Shown here one piece after another: positions 1 through 6,260 of a stretch of DNA of 64,000 bases (position 1 is the first letter of the stretch; every line of letters begins with the position of its first letter). The DNA is from Poriferisodalis sp965116715 (GTDB lineage Bacteria; Actinomycetota; Acidimicrobiia; Acidimicrobiales; Poriferisodalaceae). The notes beneath the pieces were generated by a model. It had not been told where the DNA came from. It made no database searches and saw only the letters and a list, made by a program, of their open reading frames with translations. The position numbers and the translations under genes are program-made. The DNA is taken from positions 3,534,001-3,598,000 of the forward strand of contig OZ220724.1 in assembly GCA_965116715.1 (NCBI GenBank). Reading direction: 5' to 3'.

Positions 1-14
1 AGAAGGCTCGTAGG

Positions 15-1136
15 GTGCCTGCCGTGAACGTCCCAGCCGCCAAGCCCCCCGCTGAGGCATCGCCCGAATCGCTGCTCGCCGAGATCGCTGAGGCGCGCAC
101 GCGTGGCCTGCAGTCGGTGACCGACGCGTCAACGGCAGACCAGCTCGCGGGGGTCGAGTCAACGCTGTTCGGGCGCAAGTCGTCACTCGGGCGGATCAAG
201 CAGGGTCTGGGCTCGCTGCAGCCTCAGCAGCGAGCCGCGGTCGGGCGTGCGCTCAACGAGGCGCAGCAGGAGTTGCGCACAGCCCACGCTGCGGCGGCCG
301 ACGAACTGGCCGCGTCGGCACGCCGGGAGCAGTTGCAGCGTGAGTGGCTGGACCTCACCGAGACGCCGCCGGGACCGGGGCGAGGCCACCTGCACCTGGT
401 CACCCAGACCACCGAGCGTCTCGAGGACGTGTTCGTGGGCATGGGTTTCACGGTCTCGGAGGGGCCGCAGGCCGAGACCGACTGGTACAACTTCGAGGCC
501 CTCAACCTGCCTGCGGCACACCCGGCCCGCTCGATGTGGGACACGCTGTACCTGGACATGGGCGAGCGCACCGAACTCGGCGACGGCGAGGGCGGTGAGG
601 CAACCGACGTCGTGCTGCGAACCCACACCTCGCCGGTGCAGATCCGAGTCATGGAGTCTCAGCCGCCGCCGATCTACACCATCTGCCCCGGCCGGGTGTT
701 CCGGCGTGACACCGCGGATGCCAGCCACATGCCCGTGTTCCACCAGATCGAGGGCCTCGTCGTGGATCGAGGCATCTCATTCACCGACCTGGCGGGAACG
801 CTCGAGGAGTTCACCTCCGCCTACTTCGGCAAGGCGATCTCGTCGCGGCTGCGGCCGTCGTACTTCCCGTTCACCGAGCCCTCGGCAGAGTTCGACATCA
901 ACTGCGTGATCTGCGAGGGCGCTGGCTGCCAGACCTGCCAGCGCACCGGCTGGATCGAGCTGGGCGGCTGCGGCATGGTGCACCCCAACGTGCTGACGAA
1001 CTGCGGCATCGACTTCGAGGAATGGACCGGGTTCGCGTTCGGCTTCGGCATCGACCGGCTGGCGCTGATGCGCCACGGCATCGACGACCTGCGCGACATG
1101 TTCACCAACGACATCCGTTTCCTGAACCAGTTCTGA
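15..1136 (+). CDS. pheS: Phenylalanyl-tRNA synthetase alpha subunit
   Basis: Catalytic alpha chain of the cytoplasmic alpha2beta2 enzyme that charges tRNA-Phe. The 373-residue product has an N-terminal coiled-coil region (about 1-110) and then the class II synthetase core. Motif 2 is visible as GRVFRRDTADASHMPVFHQ, motif 3 as GFGFGIDRLALMRHGI near the C-terminus, with a Cys-rich stretch (CVICEGAGCQTC) and GCGMVHPNVL between them, all usual for bacterial PheS. The start is GTG at 15, preceded by AGAAGG at positions 1-6. pheT follows 19 nt downstream, so the two subunits are co-transcribed. The promoter lies outside the window. Confidence 0.97.
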   Translation: MPAVNVPAAKPPAEASPESLLAEIAEARTRGLQSVTDASTADQLAGVESTLFGRKSSLGRIKQGLGSLQPQQRAAVGRALNEAQQELRTAHAAAADELAASARREQLQREWLDLTETPPGPGRGHLHLVTQTTERLEDVFVGMGFTVSEGPQAETDWYNFEALNLPAAHPARSMWDTLYLDMGERTELGDGEGGEATDVVLRTHTSPVQIRVMESQPPPIYTICPGRVFRRDTADASHMPVFHQIEGLVVDRGISFTDLAGTLEEFTSAYFGKAISSRLRPSYFPFTEPSAEFDINCVICEGAGCQTCQRTGWIELGGCGMVHPNVLTNCGIDFEEWTGFAFGFGIDRLALMRHGIDDLRDMFTNDIRFLNQF

Positions 1137-1155
1137 TGCAGGGAGTCGTGACCCC

Positions 1156-3597
1156 ATGAAGGTGCTGCTGAGCTGGCTGCGCGAGTTCGCGCCCATCGAG
1201 GGCGATCCTGCCGAGCTGGCCGATCACCTGAGCGACCTCGGCATGGCGGTCGAGGAAATGCGGATCCTGCCGTCGCTCGACGGCGTCGTCGTGGCGCGTG
1301 TGGCCGGCATGCGGCCCCACCCTGAGGCTGATCGCATCCAGCTCGTGGACGTCGAGCTGCCCGGTGTCGGCGGTGAGGGCGCTGACGGTGCCTTGCAGGT
1401 GTGCTGCGGCGCGTTCAACATGTCGGTGGGCGACTTGGTGCCGCTCGCCACCGTCGGCACAACGATGCCGAGCGGCCTCGAGATCGGCAAGCGCCGCATG
1501 CGCGGCGAAACCTCCGAGGGCATGTGCTGCTCTGCTGCAGAGCTGGAACTGGGCGCCGATGCCGACGGCATCATGATCTTGCCCGGAGACATGGAGATCG
1601 GTGCCCCGCTCATGTCCCAGCTCGGCCTGGCGGGCGACGTCCTGTACGACCTGGAGGTGAACCCGAACCGTCCCGATGCGATGTCGGTGGCCGGCGTCGC
1701 ACGCGACCTGGCGGCCCGCTTGGGCGTGCCGTTCCAGATCCCCGAACCGGCCCTCAACGAGACCGGCGAGGACATCTCGCAGGTCGCTTCGGTGGAGATC
1801 ATCGACCCTGATCTGTGCGGCCGATTCGGCGTGCGCGTCATCTCCGACATCGCACTCGTCCAGTCGCCGCTGTGGCTGCAGGCCCGACTCACCCTGTGCG
1901 GGATGCGCCCGATCAATTCCGTGGTGGACGTCTCCAACTATGTGATGCTCGAGCTGGGCACGCCGAACCACACCTACGACCTGGCGCTCGTGCCCGGCGG
2001 TCACCTGGGGACACGCCGCAGCGCGGGCGGCGAGCGTCTCGTCACTCTTGACGGCACAGAACGCGACATGCTTCCCGGCGACGGTCTGATCGTCGACCGG
2101 GACGATCGGCCCATCGGTATCTCGGGCGTGATGGGCGGCGCCAACACCGAGATCAGCGACGGCACGACCACGGTGCTGCTCGAGCTCGCGTGGTGGGATC
2201 GCCTGTCGATCAGCCGCACCTCCCAACGGCTGGGCCTGCGCTCGGAAGCATCGATGCGCTTCGAACGGGGCACCGACCACGAACTCGTACCGATTGCACT
2301 GGACCGGTTCTGCGAACTGCTCGACCGCATCACACCGGGCGGCGTGTCGGTATACCGGGGTCGGCTCGACGCCCGCGGCGACTTGCCGGAGCGCAAGAGC
2401 GTCGCCGTGCGTCCGGCCCGGATGGGCCACCTGCTGGGGCGGCCCTTCAACGCCTCCGACCTCGTTGCTCTGCTCACTCCAATCGGCATGACCTGCGCTG
2501 TGTCTGACGACGCCGCTCCATGCGGCGCTGGCGCTGAGTCGGACGACGCTGTCCTCGATGTCGAGATTCCGAGCTTCCGCCCGGATGTCGAGACCGAGAC
2601 TGACGTGGCAGAGGAAGTCGCCCGCCATTACGGCTACGGGCGGCTCGGCCGTACCGTGCCTCGCTCTCCCGAACCCGGGCGCCTCACACCCGTCCAGCGT
2701 TCGCGCCGCGACCTGCGCCGGGTGCTTGTCGGCGCGGGTCTCTCCGAAGCGATGCCCAATCCTTTCCTCGCGCCCGATGCCGTGCGGCGTGCGGGCATCG
2801 ACGACGCCGCACCGGTTCGGCTGCTGAACCCGCTCGCAACCGAGGAGTCCGTGCTGCGCCCGTCGCTGCTGCCCGGCCTGCTCGCCGCCGCCGCCTACAA
2901 CACCTCGCACCGCAACGACACGGTGTCGCTGTTCGAGATGGGCGTCGTATTCGGCCCTCCGTCTGCGCAGAGCGCCACCAGCGGTCTGCCCACAGAGACC
3001 GAGCACCTCGGCGCCATCTGGGCCGGAGGTGAGGCCGCCGACGCCGTGCGCACCTGGGACCTCATCGCCGATGCGTTCGGGCTCGACGCCTCGCTCCGCA
3101 ACGCAGCAGACCTCAGCGGCATGCACCCTGTGCGTGCGGCCGAGGTAACGCTCGGTGACGAGACCATCGGCGTGGCAGGCGAGATCGATCCGCTGGTCTG
3201 CGAGCGTCACGGTCTCTCCCAGCGTTGCGCCTGGCTCGAGGTCGAGCTGGCGCCGCTGCTCGGGGCGGCATCGGTCGCGGCAGGCCGGCCCTATGAGGTC
3301 GTGTCCACCTACCCCTCCAGCGACATCGACCTGTCGTTCATCGTGCCCGACGACATCCAGGCCTCGCAGGTGCGAGCGCAGCTCGCGTCGTGCGGCGGCG
3401 GCCTCGTTCGCTCGGTCACGCTCATCGACTCGTACCGCGGCACGACGATTCCCCCAGACACGCGCTCGATCACGTACCGCCTGCGCCTGCAGGCCGACGA
3501 CCGCACGCTCACTGACGACGAGATCGCCGGCGTCCGCGACGAGTGCATCACCTTCACCATGGCCGCGCTGGCAAACGTCTACCTGCGGGACCGGTAG
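1156..3597 (+). CDS. pheT: Phenylalanyl-tRNA synthetase beta subunit
   Basis: Beta chain of phenylalanyl-tRNA synthetase, giving tRNA binding and editing. At 813 residues it has the normal family length. Domain order: N-terminal tRNA-binding (EMAP-like) domain about 40-155, B3/B4 editing region (for example RPINSVVDVSNYVMLELGTP), B5 domain, catalytic-like core, and a C-terminal anticodon-binding FDX-ACB domain beginning near STYPSSDIDLSFIVPD. It lies 19 nt after pheS on the same strand. The short region after it contains a 13-bp direct repeat and no obvious terminator. Confidence 0.97.
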   Translation: MKVLLSWLREFAPIEGDPAELADHLSDLGMAVEEMRILPSLDGVVVARVAGMRPHPEADRIQLVDVELPGVGGEGADGALQVCCGAFNMSVGDLVPLATVGTTMPSGLEIGKRRMRGETSEGMCCSAAELELGADADGIMILPGDMEIGAPLMSQLGLAGDVLYDLEVNPNRPDAMSVAGVARDLAARLGVPFQIPEPALNETGEDISQVASVEIIDPDLCGRFGVRVISDIALVQSPLWLQARLTLCGMRPINSVVDVSNYVMLELGTPNHTYDLALVPGGHLGTRRSAGGERLVTLDGTERDMLPGDGLIVDRDDRPIGISGVMGGANTEISDGTTTVLLELAWWDRLSISRTSQRLGLRSEASMRFERGTDHELVPIALDRFCELLDRITPGGVSVYRGRLDARGDLPERKSVAVRPARMGHLLGRPFNASDLVALLTPIGMTCAVSDDAAPCGAGAESDDAVLDVEIPSFRPDVETETDVAEEVARHYGYGRLGRTVPRSPEPGRLTPVQRSRRDLRRVLVGAGLSEAMPNPFLAPDAVRRAGIDDAAPVRLLNPLATEESVLRPSLLPGLLAAAAYNTSHRNDTVSLFEMGVVFGPPSAQSATSGLPTETEHLGAIWAGGEAADAVRTWDLIADAFGLDASLRNAADLSGMHPVRAAEVTLGDETIGVAGEIDPLVCERHGLSQRCAWLEVELAPLLGAASVAAGRPYEVVSTYPSSDIDLSFIVPDDIQASQVRAQLASCGGGLVRSVTLIDSYRGTTIPPDTRSITYRLRLQADDRTLTDDEIAGVRDECITFTMAALANVYLRDR

Positions 3598-3614
3598 CGG
3601 CCGCTCACCCGGGT

Positions 3615-3666
3615 GAACGCCGGCGACGCCCACGAATAGTCGCTGATCATGGCGAACGCCGGCGAC
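3615..3666. repeat. Pair of 13-bp direct repeats after pheT
   Basis: GAACGCCGGCGAC occurs at 3615-3627 and again at 3654-3666, between the ends of convergent pheT and vapC. Function unknown; possibly the trace of a small rearrangement at the edge of the accessory block. Confidence 0.4.
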
Positions 3667-3669
3667 CTC

Positions 3670-4089
3670 TCAGTCGGCGGTGCCTCGCTCGACGATCCAC
3701 TCGGTGGGCTGGCCCGTGAGCTGCGCGATGAGCTCGAAGTCGGCGTCGTAGTGCAGCACGACCAGTCCGCGGCTCTCGGCCACAGAGGCCACGAGGGCGT
3801 CGACCAGCGAGATCGCCCGGTGACGGCCTCGGCGCACGAGGCGGCGCTGAATGTCGAGTGCGCGCCTGAAATCGCCCTCGGTGGTCGGCGCCTGCTCGAA
3901 TGAGTCCGACCGGGCGGCGATCTCGTCGTAGTTGGCGCTCGTGCGTGCGCTGAAGCCCAGTTCGTAGATCACCGGAGCACACAGCGCGACCTGCCCCGCA
4001 GCGATGCGGGCAGCGGCTGAGGCGACGACATTGGGCCGGTCGAATCGTGCGAGTGCGCTCGTGTCTGCAAGGTGCGTAGCTCGCGCCAC
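3670..4089 (-). CDS. vapC: VapC-family PIN-domain ribonuclease toxin
   Basis: Likely RNase toxin of a type II toxin-antitoxin pair. The 139-residue product has the PIN fold with the expected acidic residues: Asp9 in LADTSALAR, Glu43 in VIYELGF, Asp97 in SLVDALVAS, and Asp115/Asp117 near the C-terminus. The GTG start follows the TAG stop of vapB with no gap, so translation is coupled and antitoxin is made first. Length is typical for VapC. The RNA target cannot be read from sequence. Confidence 0.88.
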   Translation of the reverse strand: MARATHLADTSALARFDRPNVVASAAARIAAGQVALCAPVIYELGFSARTSANYDEIAARSDSFEQAPTTEGDFRRALDIQRRLVRRGRHRAISLVDALVASVAESRGLVVLHYDADFELIAQLTGQPTEWIVERGTAD

Positions 4090-4296
4090 CTAGCAATCCC
4101 CGCCCCAGGCCGTATCGGCGGCGGCGAAGTCGAAGCGTTCGGGGTCGGCGAGCAGCCCGACCAGTTCCAAGCGGCGCCGGGCGTTCACGATCTCGCGCAT
4201 CGAGGCATCGATGGTGTCGCGCAGCGTTGACGTGCCCAGAATCTCCGCCGCCTCGTTGGCGATATCCCGATCTATCTCAACAGATGTCTTCGCCAC
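4090..4296 (-). CDS. vapB: VapB-family antitoxin
   Basis: 68-residue protein beginning MAKTSVEIDRDIANEAAEILG, the ribbon-helix-helix style N-terminus of VapB antitoxins, followed by an acidic, aromatic C-terminal tail (ERFDFAAADTAW) of the kind that wraps the VapC active site. It lies directly before vapC. The likely start is GTG at 4296. A -10-like TATCTT sits 6 nt upstream and overlaps one of two GATATC palindromes, which suggests leaderless transcription with autorepression. Confidence 0.85.
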   Translation of the reverse strand: MAKTSVEIDRDIANEAAEILGTSTLRDTIDASMREIVNARRRLELVGLLADPERFDFAAADTAWGGDC

Positions 4297-4301
4297 AACG
4301 T

Positions 4302-4327
4302 CAAGATATCAGCGGCGACAAGATATC
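4302..4327 (-). promoter_or_regulatory. Candidate vapBC promoter/operator
   Basis: Two copies of CAAGATATC (4302-4310 and 4319-4327) each contain the palindrome GATATC, spaced 17 bp apart just upstream of vapB. On the minus strand the proximal copy includes TATCTT (4308-4303), ending 6 nt before the GTG start. The arrangement suits autoregulation by the VapB-VapC complex; this is inference. Confidence 0.5.
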
Positions 4328-4341
4328 GACAGCGATGCCCC

Positions 4342-5262
4342 TCAGTAGCCAAGTTCGACGTAGACGGGGCCGATCAGGGGCTCGCCGGCGATCCGCAGCG
4401 CCACATTCGCAGCCACCCGATCCGCCAGCAGCACCAGCCCCATCTCGGGCGTGTTGCCGATGTGCGGCGTGATCAGGCAATTGGGCAGATCCCACAGCGG
4501 GTGCTCGGCAGGCAACGGCTCGGGATCGGTCACATCCAGCGCCGCGCCGCCGATCTGGCCTGCCCGCAGCGCGACGACCAGGTCGTCGGTGACGATGTGA
4601 CCGCCGCGGGCCACGTTCACGATCCAGGCATGCTCGGGCAGCGCCGCCAGTTCGGGCGCGCCGATGATGCCGGTCGTGGTGGGGGTGAGCGCCAGCGCCA
4701 GCACGAGTACGTCGGTGCCCGGCAGGACCTCGGCGAGCGCATCGGGGCCGACGACCCGAGCGGCGCCGGTCATCGGCGCGGGACGGTTGCGCAGCACGGT
4801 CACCTTGCCGCCGAACGGGCCCAGCAGCCGCAGCAGCGACTCGGTGATGCCGCCGCCGCCCAGCACCGTCACCCGCGCACCGAGCAGGTTGCGGCCCTCG
4901 GGAGCCGACCACCGCGCAGCCCGCGCGTAGTTCGCCATGCCGCGCATGCCGGCCAGCGCAAGCATCAGCGCGTGCTCGGCGACCGGTTCGGCGTAGACGC
5001 CTTTGCCGCAGTACCACTCGACAGCGGGACGGGCAGTGACGATGTCCACGACGGGCTCGATGCCGGCGTAGGGGAGCTGCACCCATTCGATACCCGGGTT
5101 GGCGTCCACCACGTCGCCGATCCGGCTGGCCTGGGCCGGCTCTGCCCACACCAGCGCAGATGCCGCATCCGGGGTGCTCACGGTGCCGCCGCCGCGTTCG
5201 ACGGCCTCTGTGAGCGCTTCGCGGCGCCAGCAGTCGGGCTCCACGGCAACCTGCATGCTCAT
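4342..5262 (-). CDS. D-isomer-specific 2-hydroxyacid dehydrogenase
   Basis: NAD(P)-dependent oxidoreductase of the D-2-hydroxyacid dehydrogenase family, 306 residues. The Rossmann glycine motif appears as VTVLGGGGITESLLR. The catalytic set is visible as Arg in NVARGGHIV, Glu in DVTDPEPLPAEHPLW and His in LITPHIGNT. The substrate is not identifiable; family members act on glyoxylate, hydroxypyruvate, phosphoglycerate or similar acids. The first half is a degenerate substrate-binding domain, as in GhrA-like members. It lies 41 nt downstream of the SDR gene and is probably co-transcribed with it. Confidence 0.9.
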   Translation of the reverse strand: MSMQVAVEPDCWRREALTEAVERGGGTVSTPDAASALVWAEPAQASRIGDVVDANPGIEWVQLPYAGIEPVVDIVTARPAVEWYCGKGVYAEPVAEHALMLALAGMRGMANYARAARWSAPEGRNLLGARVTVLGGGGITESLLRLLGPFGGKVTVLRNRPAPMTGAARVVGPDALAEVLPGTDVLVLALALTPTTTGIIGAPELAALPEHAWIVNVARGGHIVTDDLVVALRAGQIGGAALDVTDPEPLPAEHPLWDLPNCLITPHIGNTPEMGLVLLADRVAANVALRIAGEPLIGPVYVELGY

Positions 5263-5303
5263 GGTGCGTCTGCTTGCTCGCCCGGCACGCCGTGCATCGT
5301 CGT

Positions 5304-6140
5304 CTAGCGGCCGGCGGCCATGACGCCGCCGTCGAGGAAGATGATCTCGCCGGTCACGAAGCTGGCATCATCGCTGCACAGGTACAGGCAGGCATTGGCG
5401 ATGTCGTCGGGCTCGCCGAGGCGCCCGAGCGGGGTCTCGCGTTCGCGTTCGCTCACCCACCGCTCGTTGCCCAGCACCGCACCGCTCATGGAGGTTTGGA
5501 TGTAGCCGGGCCCGACGGCGTTCACGCGGATGCCGTACCGGCTGAGCTCGAGTGCCGCGCAGCGCGTCAGCATCCAGACGCCGGCCTTGGACACGCAGTA
5601 GTCCGAGCTGCCCTTGAGCACGTTGGTGCCGGCAATCGACGAGATGTTGACGATGGCGCCGCCGCCGTTGTCGCGCATCTTGCGTGCCACGGCTTGGTTC
5701 GTGAGCATCACCCCGGTGAGATTGACGTCGATGACTCGCTGCCACGATTCCAGCGACTTGTCGATGAAGAACATGTCGCCCCGGTCGAAGCGGTCCGCGC
5801 CGGCCTGCTCGTCGATCTCGCGGCTCACGTATCCGGAGTGCGAGATTCCAGCGGCCGCTACGCAGGCGTCGATGCGTCCGAAGGCATCGACAGCGGCATC
5901 GGCCATGGCGTCGTTCTGCTCCTGATCTGAGGTGTCCACCTGCACGGCCACGGCGTCGCGGCCGAGCGCGTTGATCTCGTCGACGACGTTGGCTGCGCGA
6001 TCTGGATTGAGATCGGCCACCACGATCGAGGCGCCCTCGGAGGCGAAGCGCAGCCCGCACGCCCGGCCGATGCCCGAAGCACCGCCGGTGATGACCGCCA
6101 CCTTGCCTGCCATCCGGCCTTCTGTGTTGCTTGTTGCCAT
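5304..6140 (-). CDS. Short-chain dehydrogenase/reductase (SDR family)
   Basis: Classical SDR oxidoreductase, 278 residues. The cofactor motif is VITGGASGIGRA. An Asp after the second strand (VVADLN) suggests NAD(H). Catalytic residues are Ser in INISSIAGT and Tyr and Lys in SSDYCVSKAGV. The start is set at ATG 6140 because GGGAGGAAT lies directly before it; an in-frame ATG at 6176 has no such signal. Substrate unknown. There is a C-terminal LDGGVMAAGR, as in many 3-oxoacyl or alcohol dehydrogenase-like SDRs. Confidence 0.92.
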   Translation of the reverse strand: MATSNTEGRMAGKVAVITGGASGIGRACGLRFASEGASIVVADLNPDRAANVVDEINALGRDAVAVQVDTSDQEQNDAMADAAVDAFGRIDACVAAAGISHSGYVSREIDEQAGADRFDRGDMFFIDKSLESWQRVIDVNLTGVMLTNQAVARKMRDNGGGAIVNISSIAGTNVLKGSSDYCVSKAGVWMLTRCAALELSRYGIRVNAVGPGYIQTSMSGAVLGNERWVSERERETPLGRLGEPDDIANACLYLCSDDASFVTGEIIFLDGGVMAAGR

Positions 6141-6260
6141 TATTCCTCCCGCTTCCGGGGCGGTCCCGACCGCCATGCCGCGGAATGGCGCTGACGCTCA
6201 GACCGCGGAGCGGTCAAGATCATGCCCTACAACAGCGGCACGTTCCCGCCCGCTGGCGCG

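Noticed and set aside
1102..3633. 843-codon open frame antisense to pheT
   Set aside because: Shadow frame caused by the GC-rich codon use of pheT; its translation is rich in Arg, His and Gly and resembles no family.
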